A stretch of DNA of 64,000 bases. Origin: Owenia fusiformis (Eukaryota > Annelida > Polychaeta > Sabellida > Oweniidae). The stretch is taken from positions 3,917,341 to 3,981,340 of the forward strand of contig CAIIXF020000008.1 of NCBI GenBank assembly GCA_903813345.2, in the 5' to 3' direction. The translations under genes and the position numbers were made by a program. The notes beneath the pieces are model-generated. The model was given only the letters and a program-made list of their open reading frames with translations, was not told the DNA's origin and ran no database searches. This document shows positions 12,405 to 23,858 of the stretch, piece after piece. The number at the start of each line of letters is the position of its first letter. Within the stretch, counting starts at the first letter, position 1.

Positions 12405-12780
12405 CAGTACAGTAAAACTGTCATAGTGAACACCTCTTTAGTGAAGATCTGTGCCCAGTGACAATGACATGCCTCTACTCTATTGAACACCTGTGTATAT
12501 TATAGTGAACACCGATTCCGTCCCAGCCAGTGAGTTCAGTACAGTAAAAATATCCTAATGAACACCTCTTTAGTGAAGCTCTGTGCCCAGTGAAAACATG
12601 CGTCTACTCTATTGAACACTTGTGTATAGTGAACACCAATTCCCAGTACAGTAAAACTGTCATAATGATCATCTCTTTAGTGAAATACTGTGCCCAGCGA
12701 ACATATGAGTATACTCTATTGAACACCTGTGTGTAAGCGAACACCAATTCCCAGCCAGTGATTTCAGTAACTTTTAGAGG
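12405..12780. repeat. ~120-bp tandem repeat, 3 copies
   Basis: Units begin near 12408, 12536 and 12648. Each has CAGTAAAA, then CACCTCTTTAGTGAA, GTGCCCAG and CTCTATTGAACAC. They are probably expanded termini of the neighbouring pogo-like MITE, which uses the same CAGTAAAA start. Confidence 0.75.
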
Positions 12781-12790
12781 GGATTGTACC

Positions 12791-13251
12791 TACAGTAAAA
12801 TCTGTCTAATCCAAGGGACCAGCTCAGAGCGTTCGGATTAGGAGGTGTTCACATTTTGAGGTTTTGCATTTGCAAGATTTGGGTTTTTGAAGAAATAGAA
12901 ACAAATTCTCAATAAATATTATAGTTCTTTTGACTACTTAGCTTTGGCATTAGAGTGACATGAAAATCTGATTCAAATGAATTTAGTCATCCTAGAAAGC
13001 CCAAACCATGAGTGAGATCGTTCAAGTTTTTTTCAAATATTTGATCAATTTATGGAACATGTGATATTTTATGTGTTCAGATTAGATAGGTTAATTTTCA
13101 AACATGACTGTTCACTGTCAAAATTGGGAGATGTTCATATTTCAAGTTTTTTAAACATTTGAGTCAATGGGAGAAAAAACGGGACCAAAAAATGTTCAAA
13201 TTGGGAGGTGTTCGGATTAGCCAAGTGTTCAGATATACAGGTTTTACTGTA
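12791..13251. mobile_element. Pogo/Tigger-type MITE
   Basis: The left end TACAGTAAAATCTGTCTAAT matches the inverted right end ATACAGGTTTTACTGTA. Subterminal blocks of the type GGAGGTGTTC and GTTCGGATTAG face each other. There is no ORF. The family assignment rests on the CAGTAAAA-type terminus and TA target, which fit pogo-like elements. Confidence 0.65.
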
Positions 13252-13310
13252 CTACAATTGTTTTCAATCTTTTGGAGGAAAGTGTACATCATTCCAGAGA
13301 AATGACAGAT

Positions 13311-15425
13311 GCACTGTATATACAGTGATCGCCTACTATTAAAAGTGCGTGATCAAAGACTCGACAAGATGCGCAAAATTCAAATATTTTGTAACGGTTA
13401 CTTTTAAAAGATTTATTTGTGTTTATATTACAGGCTACTGGTGATTCAATTAGGTTTTGTAGGCACAAGAACACCCATATGCTTTGAGAAATATATATTA
13501 GTTTGACCATTTTTCGTATATGTTATTGATTTTACAATTTAAAGATATAAATGCGATACAATATGTGTTATTTTATTTAAAAAGCTTGAAAATATCAAAA
13601 ACAATAGAACATTTTTACTCTCTTTAATTTTTTATACTTAGGTAGGGTCTTGGACTTCCATTTGACCATGATGAAATTCACGTTTCCCCTTCAATAACAT
13701 GGAATAAATATTTTAACACAGAAACGAATGGATCAGACAATAGCGTGAGTTTCAGCAAACCATACACCCATATCTATATGCTTTTCAAGAGAAGAAAATG
13801 GGGATCTCGCAAAATGTATGTCCAAACTGATTCAGTCAATTAAATGGTCACTGTGTGTGTGTTCATTTTGTTTTTCTGCCTAGATTTGAATACATTACCA
13901 TTAAATGATATATACACTGAACCTCTAGAACCTGCTAAGTGAAACACCTCTTGAAGCGTAACACCTTACAAGTGGAACCGTTTTTTAAGTTCCATTTTAG
14001 TCCATTTATTTTACGCCTCTGATCCCAAGGTATGAGAACTATACACCTTGGCATCCAAGATGATTGTCGAATTGTAATGTAATTGTAATTGTAATAAAAT
14101 ATAAAATCTGAATTGTACATTATCTATTTCATTGGGGAGTTAAATCATTCTTTTGCAGCAAGGTATCAATAAGTAATGTAATGACGTAATAACCTTCAGT
14201 AGATGCCAGTCGTCAGTTCCCAGTTTCACCACGAGGTGGCTAACTTGGGTCATATATAAATGACAGGTATAAGGGAAAACTCCTCTAAGGTATTCAATAT
14301 TCAGTAGATTTATTGATCAATTTTCAACTAAGGTCTATAAGTGATTAGCTTGAGAATTTTAGAATTTTATGTAATCGAATGCAAAATAAATGACCAGTGA
14401 GCGTTTTTAGAGAAACTCTACAAAATGTGAAATAAATACCATGCTATTATCTCTAATGACAGAGTTATGTGGATCGATGGGACCGAGTAAAAGTTCCAGT
14501 TTAGGCTTTGCTCAGAGGGGTATCATCTCAGATTAACTGGTGGACACTATTGGAGAATGAGAGTCTATTGTAATTTCAGAATCATTTATTGTCATTTCAT
14601 TACTAATTGATATTCTCGTTCTATTGCAATTTCATTGGTAATTTTATTTGATTTTGTAGCAGTTGTTGAATCAGAGATTCTGGATGATTTCATTCGATTA
14701 TTGTCAATCACTGAAATTGTCATGAATTCATCACTTTCTACAAGTATGTGTTTATTTATTGATTTCACTTCATTTGGTACTATTCCAGAGAAATTTCTTG
14801 TTATCATTCTAGATTTGCCTCTATTTTCAGTAATCTTTCTCATCTTCATCTCTTCTTCTTCATGATGTTCTACAAGGTGGTTTATAATGATTTGAAATTT
14901 AGGAGTTCCTAATGAAGGACACTAAAATCATGTAAACCCAACCACTCTGAAATGCAAAGAACATATCATTAGAATCCACATGGTAAAATCACCCACTTGG
15001 CTGATCATAAATTGTTTTCATAACATCCTTCTTACTCGATACTGAAGGGGAGTTGGAACGTCTGATATGCATGTAATGTTAAGTATTATGTATATTAACC
15101 ATAAGCATGTTGGTTTTGTGGTTTTGGTAATCTAAAAACAGAAAATTTGGTGAAATATACATTTTCATTCGGCGGGTTTTTTGATTTTGCTTCATTTATT
15201 AACTCAGTTCAGGTATTTCGGTTGAACCAATCACCGAATCCTGTTACCAAATGAATCTTGAGTCTCTTATACAGCATATGGAATACCATCTGTAGGTAAA
15301 ATGTCATTAAGGTGGTAAAGAAAAGAGAAACAAACATACCTTTCCTCCGACATTTCGAATTTTGCGCATCTTGTCGAGTCTTTGATCACGCACTTTTAAT
15401 AGTAGGCGATCACTGTACATACAGT
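13311..15425. mobile_element. ~2.1-kb segment bounded by 74-bp inverted repeats
   Basis: 13311-13384 and 15352-15425 are reverse complements with about two mismatches, and include GATCGCCTACTATTAAAAGT and CTCGACAAGATGCGCAAAAT. About 1.97 kb lies between them and has no convincing ORF; the antisense pair of ORFs at 14592-14865 is low-complexity. 14195-14240 resembles the right end of the 61687-62123 element (GTTTCACCACxAGGTGGCT). It could be one non-autonomous transposon or two solo elements in opposite orientation. Confidence 0.5.
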
Positions 15426-16521
15426 GAGGTGACACACTGTTATGGGAACTGGTCATATCAGATGTTCCCACGATTTTCGTCCAGAAGAGGTCATTTCCCA
15501 GGATTATAGATGAACCCTTGGCCAATCAATGATATAGTTTAAATAAGAGAAGTATGACTGTATGAATTCTGGGATATTCCTGTTTTGTTGAGACAGGTGA
15601 GAATAAAATTAACCCTTTGCAAATTTGATCAATACTGCCTCCAATCATCCAATACTTGGCTCAGTTAAAATAGTTGATTTATATTTGAATTCGATAATAA
15701 CATTTAAAAATTAAATGTGTAGTAGTAATACTTTAGTACCTCTTATTAATTAATGTATAATATTACAACATACATAATGATGTAGGCAATTTGTTTCATA
15801 AAAATCTAAAAGTAAAATTCATAATTTAAATTTACCCTTTGGGAGCCCCAAAATTTTAGAAAATGCATTTTCTTGGTGATGTATTTTCTAAACTACCTAT
15901 GTTTTAATATATGTCCATATAACACAGTGATTTAAAGTCCTCAGGTTGTATGTTTGATTCGCTATAATTGTTCCAAGAGTAGGTGTCTCCTATTAAATGA
16001 TTTTGATATGCTGCTAGATGTCCTGTTATGTTCTGCTACATAGTTTACAATGCAGTATTTATAGTAGTGTGTAAGAATAATCTAATATGAATCTTCTGGA
16101 ACTACATCTTGATTGGACATCTTTAGTGACATGATTAAATTTTAATGAATACTTATAATTTCACGAACTCTATAGAAGGTCAAGGGTTAATGAGTCATTC
16201 AGTTCAGTTTTGTTTACAAGATATAATGTCATTGTGACCTTGACCTAAGATCTCTAATAAAGATCATTTACAGTATATGCATATCGATAGACTATAATAG
16301 AAGTCAGTACTGTAGCAATACCAACCTAAAACAAGTTTAGGACTTCTTCTGTCAATATGTTTTTATATTTACTAACACCTTTGTCCTTTTTGCATGTTGC
16401 TGATGACTGAACAATAATTCAAATATTTTCTGTATATACCTTCCTTATATTCATATGATTATTATCATCTTCTATAATAATAATTCATGAACAATTTAAA
16501 ACCTGTTTATATAATGCAGAT
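15426..16521. other. Intergenic DNA downstream of copy 3
   Basis: No gene was seen. 15915-15965 faintly resembles a tRNA-derived SINE (TTTGATTCGC could be a decayed B box), but the match is too weak to call. Confidence 0.4.
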
Positions 16522-18977
16522 TTAATGATTCCTGTGGTGATTTTTATAACCTGGAAAACGAAGTACAGTTGTTGCTTTAGTAAATCCATCATCATTTAGT
16601 ACAAGTGATGCTTGATAAGAACCTGTTCCATAGACAGCGTGTGTTAGAGTGCCACTCCCTCCATGAGCTCTCACAGGGTCAGTGACGAAATGAATTACAG
16701 TTAAACCATCCATTGAACAGCGCTTTGGTGTCTTAATGATATAATCTCCAAACCCAAAGAGGTCTCCAGGATAAAGTGTTTTGTTATATGTGCCGCCTGC
16801 TGTCAGTTCACTATGTATTATGATAGCAAAAATAACTTCACTTACTTCTGGTGGGTTTCTATAGTAGTGTGCCTTATTTTCCTTTGACTCAATAATCAAA
16901 CGATAGGGACTTTCTTCAAAATAGTAAGATGCTGTTAAGAATGTGTAATTCCCGAGTGGTACATCCTCTCCATTGTAAATCTGATCATCAGTTACCAAGT
17001 GACTAACATCTATTCCGTATCTGGTCTTGAAATAATCAAGTGCATTTCTTCCTAAGAACATTAATGTTTTTAGATTAACGGATGGTTTAAGCAAATGACT
17101 CAAGGAATTGTAGCTGATTTAATGTGTCTTGTATTACGACTTTGAATGAGGGCAGCAGCCTGAAAGTCTGAATACACTACATGAGTGCCTTAGATCATCC
17201 TCAATTCATTGAGTTGTGTACTTTAATTCTTTTCACACAATAGCCCAATTTACACTACGCGCAGCATTTCAAGACGTTTGGGCTAAAACGTTTTAGGAAA
17301 ATTAAGTTGAGTTTACATTACCGTTTTCAAGACGTCTTAGGAAATAAGATCGAGTTTACACCTGTTTTCCTAAAACGTCTTAGAGATATGTAGGTATACA
17401 TGTAAAATGAAAAAAGCAGTTCAGTACTGGTTGAAGGACGGTTCAGTCAATATAGCTATTCCTTTCCCGCTTCTATACTTCGTACTCGACTTTGTACTAA
17501 AGAATGCATCGGTTTCAGAAAAATATGTCCTAAAGACAGCATTGTTAAAAGCATGGACGAGAACAGGAAGATTTTATGCATAAATTAGGATTATGATAAA
17601 TCGCCAGGCAGTTCTTCTCAATAATTTTGGGATGATATTGGGAACAAGGGATAAGGCAAAATAAAGGACCATGCGACATATGTAAATGGAAAGTTTCAAA
17701 TGTTTCGTTCGGCGCAACGCAAAAAAACGGGCTAAGAGCTCTTAGCTAAAAGTTAAAACCGATGGATTTACATTTGCTTCGTAAAACATTTTAACGCTAA
17801 GACGTCTTGGCTATGACTAGGGTTCTAAAACGTTTTAGCTAAGCGCTCTCAGCCGAGAGCTCTTGAGTAAATCTGGATTTACATTACAGTTGTAAAACGT
17901 TTTAACGCTAAAACGTTTTAGCTAAGACGTCTTAGCGCGCAAGTGTAAATCCACCAAATCCAAATAATTATGAACAGTTAAAGAATAATTGTTTTGCAAA
18001 ACATTTTGCAAGGGTTTAACAAGGTTTTACAATTTGACATGCATAAGGACCTGCCTTGTTATTCCTTATGATTGAAATTATGAAATTGATGGAGGTTTTC
18101 AATTTCTTAAATCTTAGCTATGCACCCCTTTGAAAATGAATAATGCATATTATTTGAAATGCTATGCTCCGATTGGTTGGATTTTGATAGATCAGGCATT
18201 GCTATGTCTGAATTGTATATTAAAAGTGTTTTTAATTTAAAGAAATACCTTCTAGTATAACCTGTCTTCTTGTTGTTCTTCCTGCCAACTTATGAAACTC
18301 AATGTATGTCTCTGGCCATGGTTGTCTTTTTGTGACAACTTCCTTTATCTCCCCCTTGAACGCCCCAACAAACACAAAAACCCTATCATACTTCTCAACA
18401 TGTACTGTACTATTCACTATACACTTTTCATTGTATCCTATTCTTCCATGACTTGTTGGCATTAGTGAACTGCTCAGAACAAAAACAAGTAACTTGATGT
18501 ACCTGAGAAAAAATTAGCAATTTTTGAATCAGTACAAATATTGTTTTACATCGGTGATGCAATTTACTTATGTTATTTGCTAATAAAATATTGGTAAATA
18601 TAGGTCTCTTTACAATTACAACACAAGGGTTTTTGTAGAGTGTAAAATGACTTTGTGGACACCCTGTATTTTTGCTTGCGATCTCGGATTCTGATCAGCA
18701 TATTGAATTTATTACTTAAAATGATTTCATTCAGATATTCTATGCATAGAGGCAAAGCAGGGTAAACTGGAGGATAGACATATTGTAAAGAGGCCATTGA
18801 TTGATAAAGATCCTCATTTTAGGAAGCGATTTGAAAGAGGATGATAATTTTAGGCTTGCAACCGAACGTGACTCAATAAACTTCTGCCCAACCCTAAAAC
18901 TATCCTTAAACCCCGAAGGGGAATCAAAAATACATGAACTTTTAGCGAATGAAATATTCTTACCTTATCTTGCACAT
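16522..18977 (-). CDS. Secreted protein of the tandem array, copy 3 (3 exons)
   Basis: The proposed CDS joins 18977-18964, 18502-18249 and 17051-16522, giving 265 residues. Exon 1 encodes MCKI plus a split Arg codon. Exon 2 gives a signal core then PTSHG, RIGYNEKC, DRVFVFVGAFKG and QPWPETYIEFHKLAGR. Exon 3 (acceptor TTCTTAG) gives RNALDYFKTRYGIDVSH, the PYRLIIES block, GDYIIKTPKRCSMDG and RAHGGSGTLTHAVYGTGSY. It ends seven residues beyond the other copies (GYKNHHRNH) because the usual stop is lost. Two mature Cys and NST/NYT/NKT sequons are kept. The frame is intact. Intron 2 holds the palindrome-rich element at 17247-17956. Function unknown; presumably secreted. Confidence 0.78.
17247..17956. 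mobile_element. Palindrome-rich foldback MITE in intron 2 of copy 3
   Basis: The ends are ATTTACACTxxGCGC on the left and the inverted GATTTACACTTGCGCGC on the right. Each arm is built of short palindromes: CTAAGACGTCTTAG, GCTAAAACGTTTTAGC and CTAAGAGCTCTTAG. These repeat in mixed order and are separated by 'gtttacatt'-type linkers. There is no ORF in the middle. Confidence 0.75.
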
Positions 18978-20027
18978 ACTTCTACTAGATGCTTCCTGTT
19001 TTCGACTCATTGGTTTTCATAATTAAAGAAAAATTGATGATAGAAATATAAATATTAACTTGAATTATTGTCACATTATGCTCACTTAGCTTTGTTGATT
19101 AAACATAATTAACAAATTATGATAATGTATTATCCAGCTGAAGTTCAATGATACAAAGAAGCTATCTGTTCATTTACCCAAGCATCCATTGATCTACGTT
19201 CCACCATTAATTGTTTTTGTATGTCCAACTAAAACTTGTTTTGGAGTCCATTCACTTCTTTTTGTCGTATATTGCCCTCAAGGTTATAATTGTTTAGGAG
19301 ATTTTACTATTCAACTTACTGCATTGTCACTGGTCAGTATCAAGCGAAGGTTACTGCCGTCACATTCGCATTAAAGATGGCGGGTGTGAAGTGTCAATTT
19401 CGGTATTTTTAGTTTTCATCGATTAAACTAACTTAAGGTTGACATGATTCTTTGATATTTGAACTAAACCAAGCTTATATGACATTAGAATTACAGTACT
19501 AAGTCTGCTCTTCGAGATAATGTTTGATAGATTTTCTTCAAGTTACCCCGGTACAAAGATCTTTCCCCTGGTACACCTATTTCCATGAAAAAATGCACGT
19601 GAAAGAAGAATTATGTCTTTAAATGTAGTAAACTGTATGCCAAAACAAAGCATAAATAGACCATTTATTCAATGATAGGGACAATGGCTGAATATACGAT
19701 GTCCAGGTGCTTCATTTGGTACTCCGCAATCACTTATTTTTCCCCTACCAAATGTGTTAGGCTCTCTCATTTCTTCTATTAAATGTTTCCTGCCTTTTAC
19801 TAATGAAAAAGTGTGTAGGGCGCAGGTAAGTATGTAGTCAAGTCCCCAATGATATACCATCTATCTTGCCTCTGACTACTCAGTCAGAGGTGGGGAAGTG
19901 TCATGCTATGTTAAGTTAACGGTTAAGTTAAGTTAGGTTAAGTCAAGTTATGTTATGTTGTTATATGACTGCTATATGTTACGCAAATAATGTGTTAAAC
20001 TGGTCAGGGGGTAGAAACACGCCCAGT
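18978..20027. other. Intergenic DNA upstream of copy 3
   Basis: 19080-19260 is a diverged copy of the upstream DNA of copies 1 and 2. 19900-19965 is a simple run of TTAAG/TTATG pentamers. No gene was recognised. Confidence 0.45.
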
Positions 20028-20427
20028 CAGTATTTTCGTCTGGTACAAACCGAGATACTGGACGCGGACCTCCATTTTTGATCCAGAGAGAGGTAGGTGT
20101 GGTTTTACTCGGTAGCCTGTGATCGTTTTACAGTGTTTCCTTATCTAGACGAAAATTGTATATCTTGTCAATGAAATGGTAAATAAAAAGAAATATAACT
20201 CGATTCGTGTATTTCCTAACCACACATTACAGAATAACTAGATGGAAAGCTGTCATTTATAAGAATTGGATGTTCGTCAATGTACTGGGAATCTGATGAG
20301 CCTGTTTTAGGTAAAGAGATATTGTAAAACGATGACAGGCTACCGAGTAAAATTACACCTGCCTCTCTCTGAATCAAATGGAGGTTATAGCGTCCAGTAT
20401 TTCCAGTTGTACCAGACGAAAATACTG
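20028..20427. mobile_element. 400-bp MITE with ~130-bp inverted repeats
   Basis: The left end CAGTATTTTCGTCTGGTAC is inverted at the right end (GTACCAGACGAAAATACTG). The arms extend through CCTCTCTCTG and ACTCGGTAGCCTGT blocks. It is inserted in the 3'-flank module of the array (resumes with TGTTTAATGAATTGTG). No ORF. Confidence 0.75.
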
Positions 20428-20596
20428 GATGTTTAATGAATTGTGTATGGATTGACTAAACAAAACAATACACATGTTCATTGCTCATATCATTTGCTTT
20501 GATATAATAAGTCTCTATCGAACAATAAAAGTATTTACATAACGCTGTTTTTCATTTCTGATTCTTGTAATTGTTGAAAATATAGTATTTTAATGA

Positions 20597-20880
20597 GCCG
20601 CACGGTGAATTTTTCTGTTGATAAATAATGCTTTTTTAATTTTATTTACATCAGGACAATTTATAAATGTTATTCATAGTGCTAGGATGTAATATCATAT
20701 GAAAAGTGATCGTGAAACATTGACAAACAATGATTCAATCTTGCTGAGCCAGTTGATTTCTACGGGGACCTCAGAAATGAACAAATATTATAACTCCGAG
20801 TTATAATTTCTACGGCGACCCTGCGGCCTGTAAAAAACTGGATACGCCGTACGGGGACCGCAAGACGAGCGTAGTTTTTC
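20597..20880 (-). mobile_element. Fragment of the foldback-element family
   Basis: This stretch is the reverse complement of 31341-31570, the right subterminal part of the 4.2-kb foldback element. It includes TTATAACTCCGAGTTATAAT (a perfect palindrome) and GCGACCCTGCGGCCTGTA. It has no repeat arms, so it is a solo end or deletion derivative. Confidence 0.7.
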
Positions 20881-21340
20881 CAACCTACTTGCAGTTATAT
20901 AGTGCCATGGGTTCTAAGTAATAATACAATGTGACAAGTCCTTCAACTTGGATTATATTTGATCTAAAAGAGGAGTTCAATTGGTCCGCCACCCTATTTG
21001 ATGATATATTTTAGTTTTAGTCGCCTTGCTGATATAGCAGTATCAATGAAATGTTAGCTTTTTTCAACCTGTCTTAATTGCCAGCTTTAGTTGAGCAATT
21101 TTCTAGATTGGGTGCCTTCATACAATCTCCTGGAGACCTTCCAATATCCTATACTCTGGGATTTGCATCAGGGCTATTAGCGTGGCGATCATCAGGCCGT
21201 GGTCAGTTCAGGAACATTTTGCAAATTATGCTTATTTCTCATGGCACACCACCACATGTTTAAGTGAGACGCTGCTGACATATTTTATTCAAGTAAAAGT
21301 GTATAATTCATGATCCATGGCATGGCAACCTCAAGCTTCA
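20881..21340 (+). repeat. Duplicated segment with a conserved 61-codon ORF
   Basis: It is almost identical to 61487-61686 plus 62124-62390. Both carry a short ORF (here 21078-21263; there 62125-62307) starting LPALVEQFSRLGAFIQSPGD and ending HGTPPHV or HGTPHV. An upstream stop abuts the ORF here. The four substitutions in the differing stretch are three silent and one Ser-to-Pro, plus one in-frame 3-nt indel. It may be an exon of an unknown gene; not identified. Confidence 0.55.
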
Positions 21341-22625
21341 TTTGATATGCAAATTATGATTTTGAATCAAAAATTTGTATTGATTAGTGGGGAATGATTA
21401 ATTGTACAAAATATAAATATTAATTTGAATTATTCACACTTTGTGCCCATTTAATAATGATAGATTATTATCCAACCGAAGATATGGATATCAAGAAGCT
21501 ATCTGTTCATTCGTCCAACCATCAATTCATCATTCCCTCCATTTATTTGTTTGTTTGTTTGTTTGTTTGTTTGTTTGTTTGACGACGATTACTAACACTG
21601 GTTGACAGGATGTGTTCACATTTTGAAGGCCTTTGCGTTACTGGCATAGGAGAAGTATGGGGATACTTTATGTATCACAAGTAACAATATAGGACATAAA
21701 TAGCATCATCTGACAATGCCAAATACTTTTAAAGTCTTAGTTGCCTTTAACTCATTATTGGGTCGAGGTCTGGGACCCTTCATTTTGCACTGTGCAGAGT
21801 ATACATGCAAATGTTTAATAAATGAAGATCAATTCCAAAAACCTACCTCAATTCTTTATCCATGGGCTTTACCCAACATTCCACTGTGAATTTCAAATGA
21901 TACATTCACCATGGTATTTTTTATTTGGCTTCATATTTATGATATTTGGATGTCTTTGAAATTTTCTATTTTTTCTAAATGTACATCTAAGGGAACATTA
22001 GACAAAGCATCTACTCCTCATGTCACTATAAGAAGTGAAAGTCTTAAACATCATGTCATAAATGCTACTTAATACCATTATAGTTAAGACACATTAAAAT
22101 CGAAACACCAACATATACGTATGACCAATCGCGAATCGCCTATACAAATGCATCGCTTATATTTTTCCGTTCACGTTTAGGTTGTAAAAAAGATTACATC
22201 TAATAGATGCTACTATTTGTGATTTTGTGGAAATCAGAAATTTACAGCTATTAACTTTTGAAGATAAATAAGATCAGATATCATTATAAATATCAAATGT
22301 TAATTTAAATACTAGGAAGACCAAAAAATATTAGCAGGTATATTGATAATTCCGAATTCATAGCAACCAAATGCACATAGTTATAACATGTGATAAAATT
22401 CAAAATACACTCAGATCAGCGCATAACATGTAATGAATGTAATCATAGTGCAGCAATCCAAATAAATACAACTCAGCCATGCTATAATATGATATGTAAC
22501 TGCTATATTTTGAGTGTTTAATATTGGTGTTAATGAATTATGCATAAACTTACTAATAAAACAATACGCATGTTCACATCATTAGTTCTTCTATATTTCT
22601 CTCATGAACGATTTAAAATGTATTT
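21341..22625. repeat. Array intergenic module, copy A
   Basis: This is homologous to 26760-27496 + 31693-32032 + 43981-44340 and to 62580-64000. It contains a (TTTG)n microsatellite (about 21545-21585), GACAGGATGTGTTCA, and CTGCTATATTTTGAGTG near its end. It has no gene of its own. Confidence 0.75.
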
Positions 22626-22630
22626 ATTTA

Positions 22631-23656
22631 CACGCCCGGTGATCGTGAATATGGGACGGAGGGGGGGAGCAGGCAATTTCTGCTAGGAAATTCAACAAAT
22701 CTGGAAGATTTATTTTTTCAAGAAAAAGTTTACTATTGAATTGCTAAATGGATAGGCGCACGGTATGGTAGTATATGTTAGGTTTTCTGGGATTTTTTCT
22801 GAAACGATACGCATCTAAGGTATGAGATCTATTAAAAAAGGCGCAAGGCCATCAACAGGCACAAATCAACGTTTTTGCTATAAATCAAGCAACAATGGTC
22901 TGGACGACCTGTAATAAATACTTGTAAGTCATGTTATCATAACTAAATTAATGTCATTGCTGAATTTATAAAATAAGTTTCCATATGTGAAATAAAAAAT
23001 AATCGAAAATAATGAATTTGGGACGGAGGGGGGGAGCAATGTGTATATAAGACATGATTAGAGATGTTTCGCGACTTTAAGTCCTTTTACTCCAAATGTC
23101 CCCATTTTTCAGTCTCCAGGGGTATATCATCCAGTTTCTTACTAAGTTAATGAGTTCATTTTTCAAATACAAGAATTCGTGTGAAGTTGTTTCACTTTAT
23201 AGAATTATTACTCCCCCCCCCTCCGTCCCCTCCCCCCTCCGTCCCCCCCCCTCCGTCCCATTTTAATTATGTTCGATTATTTTTTATTTTACGTATGGAA
23301 ACTTATTTTATAAATTCAGCAATGACATTAATTTAGTTATGATAACATCACTTACAAGTATTTATTACAGGTCGTGTAGTCCATTGTTGCTTGATTTATA
23401 GCAAAAACGTTGATTTGTGCCTGTTGATGGCCTTGCGCCTTTTTTATGGATCTCATACCTTAGATGCGTATCGTTTCAGAAAAAAACCCAGAAAACCTAA
23501 CATATTATACCATACCGTGCGCCTATCCATTTAGCAATTCAATAGTAAACTTTTTCTTGAAAAAATAAATCTTCCAGATTTGTTGAATTTCCTAGCAGAA
23601 ATTGCCTGCTCCCCCCCCCCCCCCCCTCCGTCCCATATTCACGATCACCGGGCGTG
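22631..23656. mobile_element. 1026-bp MITE with ~380-bp inverted repeats, 5-bp target duplication
   Basis: The termini are CACGCCCGGTGATCGTGAAT and the inverse, flanked by ATTTA on both sides (22626-22630 and 23657-23661). The arms (about 22631-23008 and 23268-23656) are near-identical in reverse complement. The loop is about 260 bp without an ORF. G/C-homopolymer tracts (GGGACGGAGGGGGGGAG and long runs of C with CTCCGTCCC) sit at each arm end and at the loop, and could form quadruplexes. Confidence 0.85.
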
Positions 23657-23858
23657 ATTTAACTGCTATATTTTGAGTGTTTTATATTGGTGTTAATGAA
23701 TTATGTATAAACTGATTTCATCAAACAATACACATGTTCTATATGTCTCTCATGAACGATTTATTTATATAACGCTGGGATTTATTAGTAACATTTAATT
23801 TATTTCATATCCGTGATAAGCAGTTAATTACGACTAATTACTAATTGTTATGGTAATT
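23657..23858 (-). promoter_or_regulatory. 3' flank and poly(A) signal of copy 4
   Basis: A minus-strand AATAAA lies at 23786-23781, about 75 nt after the copy-4 stop. The same signal sits at 44387-44382 behind copy 5. Confidence 0.5.

Noticed and set aside
15915-15965. Possible tRNA-derived SINE head
   Set aside because: Only a weak B-box-like TTTGATTCGC and no A box or cloverleaf could be seen.
19905-19965. Telomere-like repeat
   Set aside because: The pentamers are TTAAG/TTATG rather than TTAGGG, irregular and short.
21078-21263. Assignment of the 61-codon ORF to the bestrophin family
   Set aside because: Only a faint LGF-like resemblance; the defining RWW and WPD residues of bestrophins are not present.
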